From AC-32 sp963728765 (GTDB lineage Bacteria > Actinomycetota > Thermoleophilia > Gaiellales > Gaiellaceae), in assembly GCA_963728765.1 (NCBI GenBank), contig CAVSKX010000001.1, positions 186,001 through 250,000 on the forward strand: a stretch of 64,000 bases of DNA. Reading direction: 5' to 3'. The position numbers were made by a program, and so were the translations under genes. Below, piece by piece: positions 50,997 through 62,304 of this stretch (the stretch's first letter is position 1; every line of letters starts with the position of its first letter). The notes below the pieces were generated by a model that did no database searches, had not been told where the DNA came from, and worked only from the letters and a program-made list of their open reading frames with translations.

Positions 50997-51850
50997 GCGG
51001 CGGCGGCGCGGTCCCAGCGCGGGTCGTCGCGGCGGATCTTGTCCGGGTCGACGCCGCGTGCGTCGGCGAGGTCGAGCGTCAGCTGCTGGAACTGCACGAT
51101 GTCGACGACCGGGTGCGCCGTCGGGACGAGCGTCGTCTCGCAGCCGATCTCGCGCAGCGCCGCCGCTGCGCCCGACGCCCGCTCGGCCGCCCGGCCCTCG
51201 CCCTCCAGCACGAACGCGCGCACGGTCTCGTCCACCGCCGCTAGGTGCCCGTGCAGGAGCTGCTCGGTCTCGTGCGCCTCGGCCGCGACATAGGCGCCCT
51301 CGCGCAGCTTCAGCACGGCTTCCTGCGCGGTCGGCCAGTCGCGCCCGGCCCCGGCGACGAGGAAGCGCTCGTGCTCGCTGACCGGGAGCCGCTGCTCCAG
51401 CGCGCGCTCCACGAGCCCAGGTAGCGCGCTCACGTCCTCGCCGTGCAACGCCCGCATCGTTGCCACCGCGCAGGTGTAGCTCGCGGTATGGCACCAGCTC
51501 GGCTCGATCTCCGGCGTGGCGAGAACGACCTCGTCCGCGACCTCGGCGAGCGGGCTCTCCGCCTTACCGGTGACCAGCCACACCGGCCCGTCGAACGCGC
51601 GTGCCGCCTCCAGCGCGAGCGTCGTCTCGCCCTCGTGGCTGACGACGACGAGCACGTCGGCCTGTCGCGGTCGTAGGACGAGCTCGAGCGCCTGCTCCGC
51701 CCAGCCGGCGGTCTGCGCGGCGTGGAACGACGTGCCGCAGCCGGTGTGCAGCACGTGACCCTCGGGGAGCCGGTGGTCCGTCGGCACCTGGCGCAGCCAT
51801 TCCGGCTGCGCCGCAATCGCCCGCCTCATCCCCTCGCCGGCCACGGGCAC
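50987..51850 (-). CDS. SIS-domain protein (GlmS isomerase-like)
   Basis: 287 aa. Two sugar-isomerase domains: HTGCGTSFHAAQTAGWAEQAL at the start of the first, VVVSHEGETTLALEAA (SxSGxT-like phosphate loop with HEGET), AGAGRDWPTAQEAVLKLREGAYVAAEAHETEQLLHG in the second. No glutaminase domain. Probably a deglycase or isomerase of amino-sugar phosphates, or a regulator sensing one. Stands alone, upstream of the cupredoxin lipoprotein on the other side of a 20-bp gap. Confidence 0.83.
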   Translation of the reverse strand: MPVAGEGMRRAIAAQPEWLRQVPTDHRLPEGHVLHTGCGTSFHAAQTAGWAEQALELVLRPRQADVLVVVSHEGETTLALEAARAFDGPVWLVTGKAESPLAEVADEVVLATPEIEPSWCHTASYTCAVATMRALHGEDVSALPGLVERALEQRLPVSEHERFLVAGAGRDWPTAQEAVLKLREGAYVAAEAHETEQLLHGHLAAVDETVRAFVLEGEGRAAERASGAAAALREIGCETTLVPTAHPVVDIVQFQQLTLDLADARGVDPDKIRRDDPRWDRAAAAYD

Positions 51851-51871
51851 AGCATCTCGTACCGGCGCGGG

Positions 51872-52315
51872 TTAGGTCACTTCGAACGTGCCCTTCATCC
51901 CCTGCGAGGCGTGCGGGTCGCACTGGTACGTGTACGTGCCTTTCTTCAGCGAGACCGTGACGGTCTTGTCCCCGACGAACCCGACGTCGGTGACCACCTT
52001 GTCGACACCGGGGCCGATCAGGTGGAAGTTGTGCTGGTCGGACTTGTCCTCGACCTTCAGTGTGTACGTGCCGGTCTTGACGCTCTCGGCGTCCTGACCG
52101 TTCTGCTTCACCTCGATGTCGAAGCCCGGGCCCGTCTCCCCCTCGAGCGTGCCGGACGCGGACCCGCCGCCTCCGCCGCCACCGGCCTCCGTTGTCGTCT
52201 GCTCGGTGGTCGTCTCCTGAGTCGTCGTCTCCTCGCTCGAGCCGCCGCCACCGCAGGCCGAGGCCCCGAGCACCAGCGCGAGAGCCGCACCCAGAATCAC
52301 TGCCTTCCTGATCAT
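51872..52315 (-). CDS. Plastocyanin-like cupredoxin lipoprotein with intact copper site
   Basis: 147 aa from ATG 52315 with GGGAGGA upstream. Lipobox LGASACG (lipidated C21), then a Thr/Glu and Gly-rich linker. Cupredoxin domain ~60-147 with DQHNFHL (H95 or H98) and YQCDPHASQGMKG (C132, H135, M140): all four type-1 copper ligands are present, unlike the paralogue at 28252-29136. Electron carrier anchored to the outer face of the membrane, possibly serving the terminal oxidase. Confidence 0.9.
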   Translation of the reverse strand: MIRKAVILGAALALVLGASACGGGGSSEETTTQETTTEQTTTEAGGGGGGGSASGTLEGETGPGFDIEVKQNGQDAESVKTGTYTLKVEDKSDQHNFHLIGPGVDKVVTDVGFVGDKTVTVSLKKGTYTYQCDPHASQGMKGTFEVT

Positions 52316-52420
52316 CCGTCCTCCCTGGTGATAGTCGCTCGTGATGAATACGGGTGCAGTCGTAGTCGGTTTGGGCGCCGGAGAAACCCGAGCGACAGCC
52401 GCATCGTTAGCCTTCCGCCG

Positions 52421-52801
52421 ATGTTCGTCCACACCGAGCGCGTTCGTTTCCGAGACCTTGATCCGATGGGGCATGTCAACAACGCGGTCTTCTTGACCTA
52501 CATTGAGTCCGCCCGCGTCGCGTTTCTGCAGCACCTCGGCGCGGCGCCCACCCTCGAGGACATGTCCATCATCGTCGCCCGCATCGAGATCGACTTCCGT
52601 GTCCCGGTCGGGTTCGGCGACGAGGTCGACGTCTCGGTGCGCGCGGGCCGCTTCGGCGGGAAGAGCTTCGACCTCGACCACGAGCTCCGCGTCGTGGACA
52701 CCGTCGTGGCCGAGGCGAAGAGCGTCCTCGTGGCCTACGACTATGGCAAGGGCCAGGCGGTCGAGCTTCCGGAGGAGTGGCGGGAGAAGCTGGCCGCGTG
52801 A
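52421..52801 (+). CDS. Hotdog-fold acyl-CoA thioesterase
   Basis: 126 aa from ATG 52421. 4-Hydroxybenzoyl-CoA thioesterase-like: RVRFRDLDPMGHVNNAVFLTYIESAR contains the catalytic Asp (D in DPMGHVNN), then IEIDFRVPVGFGDEV and SFDLDHELR. Hydrolyses acyl-CoA thioesters; chain length unknown. Short gap to the M16 peptidase. Confidence 0.9.
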   Translation: MFVHTERVRFRDLDPMGHVNNAVFLTYIESARVAFLQHLGAAPTLEDMSIIVARIEIDFRVPVGFGDEVDVSVRAGRFGGKSFDLDHELRVVDTVVAEAKSVLVAYDYGKGQAVELPEEWREKLAA

Positions 52802-52883
52802 GCACGCTACGCGTCTGGCAAGAACCCCGACCCGTGGCCGAGCACAATCCGCGCCCAGCCCTTCCGCTCTCGGAGTTGTCGGC

Positions 52884-54158
52884 GTGAGCGTCTTCGAGCG
52901 CCACACCCTGGACAACGGCCTGCGCGTCCTGACCGCGAACATGCCGCAGGTGCAGTCGGTCACCTGCATGATCATGCTCGCCGCCGGCTCGCGCTACGAG
53001 ACCCCGGAGACAAACGGGATCGCGCACTTCGCCGAGCACATGTTCTTCAAGGGCACCGAGCGGCGGCCGAGCGCGCGGGATATCGGCATGGAAGTCGACG
53101 GCCTCGGCGGCGAGTTCAACGCGTTCACCAGCAAGGAGTACACCGGCTACTACGTCAAGTGCGCCGCCGACTACCGCGACCGGGCGCTCGACGTGCTCGT
53201 CGACATGCTGCGCAACTCGAAGTTCGACCCCGAGGAGATCGAGCGCGAGAAGGGCGTGATCGTCGAGGAGATGAACATGTACTACGACACGCCCCGCGAC
53301 TTCATCGGCGGCGTGTACGAGGAGCTCCTCTACGGGGAGCAGCCGCTCGGCTGGGACATCATCGGCAAGAAGGAGACTGTGCGCGCGGCGACGCGCGACA
53401 CGTTCCTCGGCTACGTCGACCGCTGGTACAAGCCCGAGCGGATGGTCGTCGGCCTCGGCGGCCGGCTCGACGGGGACCCGCTCGAGACGGTCGAGCGCCT
53501 GCTCGGCGACCTCCAGCCGCAGGAGACCGGCGCCCCGGCGCCGATCGAGCTGAACGGGGACAGCACCTCGCAGGTGAAGATCCATCAGAAGGAGTCCGAC
53601 CAGGCGCACCTGTGCCTCGGCCTCCGCAGCTACCCGCTCGGCCACCCCGACCGCTACACGCTGCAGATGCTGACCACCGTGCTCGGCACCGGCATGTCGT
53701 CACGCCTCTTCACCGAGGTGCGCGAGCGGCGCGGGCTCGCCTACTACGTGTTCGCCCACAACCAGAGCTACACCGACGTCGGCTCGCTCTACTCCCAGGC
53801 GGGCGTGGACATCGCGCGCGCCGACAAGGCGGTGGAGACGATCGGCCACGAGTTCCGCCGGATCGCGCAGGAGCCGGTCCCGAGTGAGGAGCTCGAGAAG
53901 GCGCGGGCGCTCGCGAAGGGCCGCTTCGTGCTGCGGCTCGAGAACCCGCAGGGGATGACGGTGTTCGGGCTCAGCCGCGAGGTGCTCGAGGGGAAGGCCG
54001 TCGAGCCGGACGAGATCCTGGCCGGCCTCGACGCCGTCACCGCCGAGGACGTCCAGCGCGTCGCTCAGGACGTGATCGGCTCGAACGGGCTCAAGCTCGC
54101 CCTGATCGGGCCCTTCGACGACGCAGCGCGCTTCGAGGAGTTGCTCGCGGCGGACTAG
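52884..54158 (+). CDS. M16-family zinc metallopeptidase (insulinase-like)
   Basis: 424 aa from GTG 52884. Inverted zinc motif H48-F-A-E51-H52 (HFAEHMFFKG), with the third ligand Glu at 128 or 129 in IVEEMNMY, and the second structural half with RGLAYYVFAHNQSY. Length matches bacterial mitochondrial-processing-peptidase-like enzymes. Often sits beside polynucleotide phosphorylase in Actinobacteria; no pnp is present here. Cytoplasmic peptide degradation is inferred. Confidence 0.92.
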   Translation: MSVFERHTLDNGLRVLTANMPQVQSVTCMIMLAAGSRYETPETNGIAHFAEHMFFKGTERRPSARDIGMEVDGLGGEFNAFTSKEYTGYYVKCAADYRDRALDVLVDMLRNSKFDPEEIEREKGVIVEEMNMYYDTPRDFIGGVYEELLYGEQPLGWDIIGKKETVRAATRDTFLGYVDRWYKPERMVVGLGGRLDGDPLETVERLLGDLQPQETGAPAPIELNGDSTSQVKIHQKESDQAHLCLGLRSYPLGHPDRYTLQMLTTVLGTGMSSRLFTEVRERRGLAYYVFAHNQSYTDVGSLYSQAGVDIARADKAVETIGHEFRRIAQEPVPSEELEKARALAKGRFVLRLENPQGMTVFGLSREVLEGKAVEPDEILAGLDAVTAEDVQRVAQDVIGSNGLKLALIGPFDDAARFEELLAAD

Positions 54159-54970
54159 ACGGTCGCGAGATCCGCTTCCAGCAACTCCCGCTCTTCCTGG
54201 CCCTCGATCTTCGCGCCGAGCTCGTGCGCCTGCGCGAGGCAGCGCTCCGACTCAGCGGGTTCGCCCGCGGCCGCGTGCGCGCGGGCGAGCGCCTCGTACG
54301 CGAACGGGAGGTCCCAGTCCGCGAGCGCCTCCGGCGACGCTCTGCAGATCTCGAGGCAGCGGCGCGCGTGGTACAGCGCCGGCTCGGCGCGGCCGAGCAC
54401 CGTGTAGACGCGCGAGCACTGCCACTCGCTGCGGGCCCGGTTCGCCTGCGTTCCGACCTGCATCCAGTGGTAGGACGACGCGTGCGCGCAGTGGAGCATC
54501 TCTTCCGTCTCCTCCAGCGTCCGCTCTGTCTTCCCCTTCTCCATCAGCGTCCACGTCTTGTTGAACAGGTCGACGCCGAGCCGCCGGTGGTCGATCGCTT
54601 CCACGGGTGTGTCCATCACTGACTCCTTTCCGTCCAGCAGTGGTTGCAGGCCCTGGAGAATCACCTTCAGCTCCGCCGAGCGAACCGCGGTCCGGTACTG
54701 GTGGCCGTGCAGGACGCGGCGGATCAGCTCGGGGTCGTCGGTCTCGAGCAGCGTGAACACGTCGTCGAGCGGGAGCTCGAGGCGCCGCAGCGTGCGGATC
54801 GTCTCCGCGCGCCGGACCTGAGCCGGCGCGTAGGAGCGGTAGCCGGTGTCCGGATCGACGGCGGCGGGGCGCAGGAGCCCGACCTCGTCGTAGTGGCGTA
54901 GCGCCTTGACGGTCAGGCCGGTCAGCCGCGCGAAGCGGCCGATCGGCATCAGCTGCTCGGTTGTCTCCAT
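54155..54970 (-). CDS. MerR-family regulator with helical sensor domain
   Basis: 271 aa. N-terminal MerR domain: MPIGRFARLTGLTVKALRHYDEVGLLRP, DTGYRSYAPAQVRRAETIRTLRRL, then a dimerisation helix. Residues ~120-265 contain TPR-like helical pairs (LHCAHASSYHWMQVG, SRVYTVLGRAEPALYHARRCLEI, AYEALARAHAAAGE) that could be a ligand- or protein-sensing platform. Converges with the M16 gene with a 4-bp overlap. Target genes unknown. Confidence 0.87.
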   Translation of the reverse strand: METTEQLMPIGRFARLTGLTVKALRHYDEVGLLRPAAVDPDTGYRSYAPAQVRRAETIRTLRRLELPLDDVFTLLETDDPELIRRVLHGHQYRTAVRSAELKVILQGLQPLLDGKESVMDTPVEAIDHRRLGVDLFNKTWTLMEKGKTERTLEETEEMLHCAHASSYHWMQVGTQANRARSEWQCSRVYTVLGRAEPALYHARRCLEICRASPEALADWDLPFAYEALARAHAAAGEPAESERCLAQAHELGAKIEGQEERELLEADLATV

Positions 54971-55004
54971 CCCGGACAGGGTGGTCCCTCCGGCTACGGG
55001 AGAG

Positions 55005-56962
<1,958 letters not shown>

Positions 56963-56963
<1 letters not shown>

Positions 56964-58099
56964 TAAGGCGTCAGGTCGTACGGGTAGTCCGTCAGGACCT
57001 CGCCGCCGTTCTCGGTGACGAGCACGAGGTCCTCGAGCCGGCAGCCGCCGTACCCGTTGCGGTAGAGGCCGGGCTCGACCGCGATCACGTCGCCTGCGAC
57101 GAGCTCCCCGGGTGCGCGGCCGAGGGTCGGCTCCTCGTGAACCTCGAGCCCGACCCCGTGGCCGAGCGAGTGGTAGAAGCCGTCCCGGAGCACCTCGCCG
57201 GGCTCCTTCGAGCGCAGCGTCGGGTAGCCGTGCTCCTCGAAGACGTCGCAGCTGATCTTGTGCAGCTCGCTGCCGGCGACCCCGGGCTTGACCGCCGCGA
57301 CCGACCGCTCGAGCGCCTCGAGGCAGAGCCTGTGCCACTCGCGCACCTCGTCGGACGGCGTTCCCACGACGAACACACGGGTCATGTCGGCGAAGCAGCC
57401 GGACTCACGGTCGCGCGGGAAGAGGTCGAGGCAGACCGGCTCGTCGGGTGCGATCGGGCCGGAGCCCATGTCGTGGCCGACCGCCGTCTGCGGCCCGTGC
57501 GAGACGATGAACTCGTCGGCGAAGGCGCCGTTGGCGGTGAAGGCCTGCTCGACCGCGAGCTTCACACGCTCGCAGGTGAGCGGCTCGCCCTCCAGGAGCA
57601 AGCTGCCGTTCTGCCGCTCCGCCGCGCGCAACAGCTCACGCGCCGCGTCCATCGCCGCCTCGGCCGCGCGCTGCGCGCGGCGGATCCCGGCCAGCTCGGC
57701 CTCGTTCTTCACGCGGCGCCTGCGGACGAACTGCCTCCGGTCAGCCGTGACCTTGATGCCGTTCGAGCGCAGGTGATCCGCGACCTCGAGCGGGAACGTC
57801 CCCGGCACGACGATGTCCTCGAGCCCCCACCGGCGCGCTGCGCGCAGGATCACCTCGAGCTCGATCTCGTCGCGTGAGAGCCCCTGCCCGTAGAGCTCGT
57901 CGAGGCCGAACTCCTCGTAGGGCAGCGTCTGCAGGTGCGGCGCGACCTCGCCGATGCGGCCGAGCTCGAACGAGCTGGCGACGACGTACTGCGCGCCGTC
58001 GCGCTCCGCGTAGAGGAACGGATCCGGGATCGCGAGCGGCACCTCGTGCCGCATCTCGGGCGAGCGCAGGGTGTCGGCGTAGATGAGGACGTCGGCCAC
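56963..58099 (-). CDS. Xaa-Pro aminopeptidase-like M24 metallopeptidase
   Basis: 378 aa from GTG 58099. Creatinase-like N-domain ~1-150; pita-bread catalytic domain from ~155 with the five metal ligands: D in VCLDLFP, D in FADMTRVF, H in YHSLGHGVGLEVHE, E in EEPTLG and E in AVEPGLY, plus the GGCRLEDLVLV segment carrying the final Glu. Cleaves N-terminal residues before proline. The stop is shared with the acsA start. Confidence 0.9.
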
Positions 58100-58267
58100 T
58101 GCGGGCGGGATGCTACTGCCCCGCGTCCACCCGTCGCCACGCCAGCAGCGCGAACACGGCGAGCGCCCCACGAAGGGTGCCGTGAGCAGGGAGGCCGACC
58201 ACCCGTTGGACAGCCCCCAAGACTGACCATCGAAGGCGAGCCGGCCGCGTTCGACGCGGGGGCTGCC

Positions 58268-59446
58268 ATGGATGAGGCCCGTAGACTGACGAACGTGGAG
58301 GAGGTCCTCAAACGCGCCCAGGCTCTGATCGCCGGCTACGACGAGGCGCTGGCGCGGGAGCTACCCGAGGACGCGGAGGTCTTCGACGTCCATGTCCACC
58401 TCGGTCACGACATCGACGGCATGACCGGCGTCTACGAAGACCTCGAGCGGATCAACGACCGCTACCGCATCTCGCGCTGCTTCATGTTCTGCATGGACGA
58501 GATCGACCGGCACCCTGCCTTTCGGGCGGCCAACGACCGCACGCTCGCGTACGCGGAGCGCTCGGAGGGCCGGCTGATCCCCTTCGTCCGGCTCGACCTC
58601 GCCGAGGAGCCGGTGGAGGAGGCGACGCGCTGCCTGGACGCGGGTGCGCGCGGGGTCAAGCTGCACCCGCGGGCGCAGCGGTTCCTGCTCAACGACGAGC
58701 GGCTGTCGCCGATCTTCGAGCTCGCCGCCGAGCGCGGGGTGCCGATCCTGATCCACGGCGGCCGCGGCCTGCCGCCGATCGCCGACCACCTGCACCGCCT
58801 CGTCGAGCGCTATCCCGGCTCGCAGCTGATCATCGCCCACGCCGGGATCGCCGACCTCGGCTCGCTTGCCGGCTACTTCGCAGGCATGGCGGGGGTCTTC
58901 TTCGACACCTCCGTCTGGAGCGCGATCGACCTGCTCAGCCTGTATCACCTCGTCTCGCCCGAGCAGATCGTCTACGCCTCCGACTACCCCTACGGCCAGC
59001 AGCCGAGCTCGCTGCTGATCGCGCTGCGGACGGCCCGCGTCGCGGGCCTCGACGAGAAGCAGTTGCGAGGGATGCTCTACGGCACGGCGAGGCGCATCGC
59101 GGACGGGGAGCCGCCAGTCGAGCCGACGGCGCCGATCGGGAGCAAGACGTTCTCGCAGCCAATGGCGTTCGCACGGATCCACCAGTACCTCTCGATGACG
59201 ACGCCGCTGCTCTGGACGCGGCAGGCCGACACGATCGGCGTGCTCGGGCTCGCGCTGAACGCGTGCGCCGACCGGGACGGACACGAGGACGACCGCGAGC
59301 GGATCCGCGAGCTGCTGGAGGCCGCGCGCGACCTGTGGCGCGTGCTTCCCGAGGTCGACGACGAAGGCGAACAGCGGATCGTCAGCCGCACGACGTTTCG
59401 GCTCGTGCACCTGGCGGACATCCTTGCGGTGACAAGCGGCGCCTGA
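58268..59446 (+). CDS. Amidohydrolase-family TIM-barrel metal-dependent hydrolase
   Basis: 392 aa from ATG 58268. Metal site: VFDVHVHLGHDIDG (HxH), GVKLHPRAQRF (His), ILIHGGRGL, LIIAHAGIADL and YASDYPYGQQPSS (Asp). This is the amidohydrolase 2 pattern used by decarboxylases and lactonases. An ~100-residue C-terminal helical extension follows (FARIHQYLSMTTPLLW). It sits directly before the molybdenum hydroxylase genes, so it may act on a related heteroaromatic or carboxylated substrate. Confidence 0.8.
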   Translation: MDEARRLTNVEEVLKRAQALIAGYDEALARELPEDAEVFDVHVHLGHDIDGMTGVYEDLERINDRYRISRCFMFCMDEIDRHPAFRAANDRTLAYAERSEGRLIPFVRLDLAEEPVEEATRCLDAGARGVKLHPRAQRFLLNDERLSPIFELAAERGVPILIHGGRGLPPIADHLHRLVERYPGSQLIIAHAGIADLGSLAGYFAGMAGVFFDTSVWSAIDLLSLYHLVSPEQIVYASDYPYGQQPSSLLIALRTARVAGLDEKQLRGMLYGTARRIADGEPPVEPTAPIGSKTFSQPMAFARIHQYLSMTTPLLWTRQADTIGVLGLALNACADRDGHEDDRERIRELLEAARDLWRVLPEVDDEGEQRIVSRTTFRLVHLADILAVTSGA

Positions 59447-59501
59447 GGAGGCGATACCTTGCGCGAGCGACGTACGCAGATGCCCATGACACAGCTCTCG
59501 A

Positions 59502-60041
59502 CGGCGAAACCAAACGCGTAGCGTCGGTGCTTGAGCTGCGCGTGAACGGAGCTGTGCTCGAGGTGGCGGAGCCGCCGGTCGGCCGCACCCTTGCGGAGAC
59601 GCTGCGCGACGACCTGGGCCTGACCGGCACGAAGGTGGCCTGCAGCGAAGGCCACTGCGGCGCGTGCACGGTGCAGCTCGACGGCGTGCCGATGCTCTCG
59701 TGCATCACGCTCGTGCACACCGTCGGCGACCGCGAGGTGACGACGATCGAGGGCCTGCAGGATCACCCGTTGGTCGATGCGTTCGTCCGCGCCGACGCGC
59801 TCCAGTGCGGCTTCTGCACTCCGGGCCAGATCGTCTCGGCGGCGGCGCTGGTCGAGGCCGAGCCAGAGCCCACGCCCGAGCGCGTACGTCACGCCATGGC
59901 CGGCAACCTCTGCCGCTGCGGCGCATACCCCCGGATCGAGGAGGCAGTTCTCACCTACCGTGGCCAAGAGCTGGATAGCGAGAGCGGAGGCACGAGATGA
60001 CTGACGAATTCGGTACTTCGGCGAAACTGGACGCGTAGCGT
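59502..60041 (+). promoter_or_regulatory. Duplicated 23-bp leader motif before both molybdenum-hydroxylase genes
   Basis: CGGCGAAAC-N3-ACGCGTAGCGT occurs at 59502-59524 and again at 60019-60041. The first ends 2 bp before GTG 59527; the second overlaps GTG 60040. Twenty of 23 positions are identical and only the N3 differs. It could be an operator, a translation-control site or the scar of a duplication. Confidence 0.6.
59527..60000 (+). CDS. Molybdenum hydroxylase small subunit, (2Fe-2S)-binding
   Basis: 157 aa from GTG 59527. Two iron-sulfur centres: plant-type ACSEGHCGACTVQLDG plus a later Cys (MLSCIT), and the helical-domain LQCGFCTPGQIV with GNLCRCGAY. Same length as CoxS/XdhC-type small subunits. 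Transfers electrons from the molybdenum site to FAD. First gene of a three-subunit operon. Confidence 0.93.
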   Translation: MLELRVNGAVLEVAEPPVGRTLAETLRDDLGLTGTKVACSEGHCGACTVQLDGVPMLSCITLVHTVGDREVTTIEGLQDHPLVDAFVRADALQCGFCTPGQIVSAAALVEAEPEPTPERVRHAMAGNLCRCGAYPRIEEAVLTYRGQELDSESGGTR

Positions 60042-62304
60042 GGCGAGGCTGATCAAGACCGAGAAGGAAGTCGAGGGCAGGTACACCGAGCAGTGGGTCG
60101 TGGTCGAGGGCGACGACGAGGCGCTCGACCAGTGGCCGCAGGGGCCGGGTGCGGTCGTCGGGCAGCCGGCGCCGCGCCAGGACGGCCACCAGCGGGCGCG
60201 CGGCCAGGCGCAGTACACCGGTGACCTTCGGCTGCCCGGGATGCTGCACGCAGCCGTTCTGCGCTCGCCGCTCGCGCACGCGCGCGTGAAGAAGCTCGAC
60301 CTGAGCGCAGCGCTGGAGCTCCCCGGCGTGCTCGGTGCCGTCGGGCCCGATGACTGCCACGTGCTGCAGACCGAGCCCGGCTTCCATGGCGCGCCGGTCG
60401 CTGCGGTCGCCGCCGACAGCTACTCGCGTGCACGGGAGGCTCTCGCGCTCGTCGACCTCGAGCTCGAGGAGCTCGAGCCGCTGCTCGACCCCGAGGAGGC
60501 GGTGCGCCTGGGCTCCGTCCACGAGGAGGCTCGCAGCTACGAGCGCGGCGACGTCGACACCGCGTTCGCGGACGCCGACGTGGTCGTCGAGGCCGAGTAC
60601 CGCACCCAGACGGTCCTGCACAACTCGATGGAGACGCACCAGTCGGTAGTCCGCTGGGAGGGCGACACGCTCGAGATCTACATCTCGACGCAGTGGATCT
60701 GGGGGGTCCGCGACTCGGTCTCCGAGCAGCTCGGGCTGCCGCAGGACCGCGTGCGCGTCGTCTGCAACTACATGGGCGGCGGCTTCGGTTCCAAGAACGG
60801 CCCGGGTGACTACACGTACATCGCGATCGCCCTTGCCAACAAGACGGGACGCCCGGTGCGCTGCGCGCTCACACGGCGCGAGGAGAACCTCGCGACGGGC
60901 AACCGAAACTCGACGATCCAGCGCTTGCGAGCCGGCGCGCGCTCAGACGGCACACTGGTCGCGCTCGAGGGCGAGTACGTGAACGCGGTCGGCTGGGCGG
61001 GCTGGTCGGGCCCCACCTACGGGCCGCTCGAGATGCTCTACGCGTGCGAGAACGTCCGCACCCTCACGCACGGCGCGAAGGTGAACCTGCCGCCGAACGC
61101 AGCCTTCCGTGCTCCCGGTTTCGTCGAGGGGACGTTCGGGCTCGAGTGTCTGCTGGACGAGCTCGCCGGCCGGCTTGAGCTCGACCCGCTGGAGCTGCGG
61201 CGGCGAAACCACGCCGACCGCGATCTCGAGGACGGTCGGCCGTTCTCGTCGAAGAAGCTGCTCGAGTGCTACACGCGGGCCGAGCCGCACTGGGCGCGGC
61301 GGGACGAGGTGCGCGCGCGGTCGGAGGGCCCCGTGCGCCGCGGCACGGGTCTCGCGAGCCAGATCTGGTACGGCGGCGGCGGGCCTCCGTCGTACGCGGG
61401 CGTGCGCGTCGGCTCCGACGGAAACGCGACCGTCCTGACCGCCATGCAGGACATCGGCACAGGCTCGCGCACCGCCATGGCGCAGATCGCAGCCGAGGAG
61501 CTCGGCCTGCCGCTGGAGCGGGTGCGGGTGTCGCTCGGCGACTCGGCGCGAGGCACGTACGCGTCGATCTCCGCCGGCTCTTCGACGATCCCGTCGATGG
61601 GACCGGCAGTGCGCGCGGCCGCGGCCGACGCCGCACGTCAAATCCTCGAGATCGCGGCCCAGCGCTTCGACGTCGAGCAGCGCGTGCTTTCGTTGCAGGA
61701 CGGGCGCATCGTCTCGGCCGACGGCGGCTCGTGGCCGATCGAGGAGGTGACGGGGTTGCTCGACGACGCCCAGATCACCGGGAAGGGCGCGCGCGGCCCG
61801 AACCCGACGGGGATGCGGGTGCTCACGTTCGGCATCCAGGTCGCAGACGTGGCCGTCGACGTCGAGACCGGCGAGGTTCGCGTCGAGCGAATGGCCGCCA
61901 TTCACGACGTCGGGCGCGTGATCAACCCGCTCGGCGCGCAGAGCCAGGTCGAGGGCGGGATCATCCAGGGCGTCGGGCACACACTCTCCGAGGAGCGGCT
62001 CTTCGACCCGGTGAGCGGCCGCGTGCTGACGCAGACGCTCGACGCGTACAAGCTGCCGACGATCGCCGACGTGCCCGAGATCCACGTCGACCTGCTCGAC
62101 ATCCCGGACGAGCACCTCACCAACCTCGGCTCGAAGGGCCTCGGTGAGCCGCCGATCGTGCCCACGGCCGCGGCGATCGTGAACGCGATCCGCGACGCCA
62201 CCGGTGCCGACGTGCGCGAGCTCCCGGTGACGCGCGAGGAGATGCTACGCGCCCTGGCCGAGGCGAGGGAACGCGAGAAGAAGCTTGCAGCTGCTCCGGC
62301 CTGA
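60040..62304 (+). CDS. Molybdenum hydroxylase large subunit (xanthine dehydrogenase/aldehyde oxidase family)
   Basis: 754 aa from GTG 60040. RARGQAQYTGDLRLPGMLHAAVLRSP begins domain 1 (in two segments), MGGGFGSKNGPGDY and NAAFRAPGFVEGTF are molybdopterin-contact loops, DIGTGSRTAMAQIAAEELGL continues the cofactor site, and GLGEPPIVPTAAAI has the catalytic Glu. It lacks the AYxCSFR loop of form I CO dehydrogenase. Hydroxylates a heteroaromatic or aldehyde with water as oxygen source. Substrate not assigned. Confidence 0.92.
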   Translation: MARLIKTEKEVEGRYTEQWVVVEGDDEALDQWPQGPGAVVGQPAPRQDGHQRARGQAQYTGDLRLPGMLHAAVLRSPLAHARVKKLDLSAALELPGVLGAVGPDDCHVLQTEPGFHGAPVAAVAADSYSRAREALALVDLELEELEPLLDPEEAVRLGSVHEEARSYERGDVDTAFADADVVVEAEYRTQTVLHNSMETHQSVVRWEGDTLEIYISTQWIWGVRDSVSEQLGLPQDRVRVVCNYMGGGFGSKNGPGDYTYIAIALANKTGRPVRCALTRREENLATGNRNSTIQRLRAGARSDGTLVALEGEYVNAVGWAGWSGPTYGPLEMLYACENVRTLTHGAKVNLPPNAAFRAPGFVEGTFGLECLLDELAGRLELDPLELRRRNHADRDLEDGRPFSSKKLLECYTRAEPHWARRDEVRARSEGPVRRGTGLASQIWYGGGGPPSYAGVRVGSDGNATVLTAMQDIGTGSRTAMAQIAAEELGLPLERVRVSLGDSARGTYASISAGSSTIPSMGPAVRAAAADAARQILEIAAQRFDVEQRVLSLQDGRIVSADGGSWPIEEVTGLLDDAQITGKGARGPNPTGMRVLTFGIQVADVAVDVETGEVRVERMAAIHDVGRVINPLGAQSQVEGGIIQGVGHTLSEERLFDPVSGRVLTQTLDAYKLPTIADVPEIHVDLLDIPDEHLTNLGSKGLGEPPIVPTAAAIVNAIRDATGADVRELPVTREEMLRALAEAREREKKLAAAPA

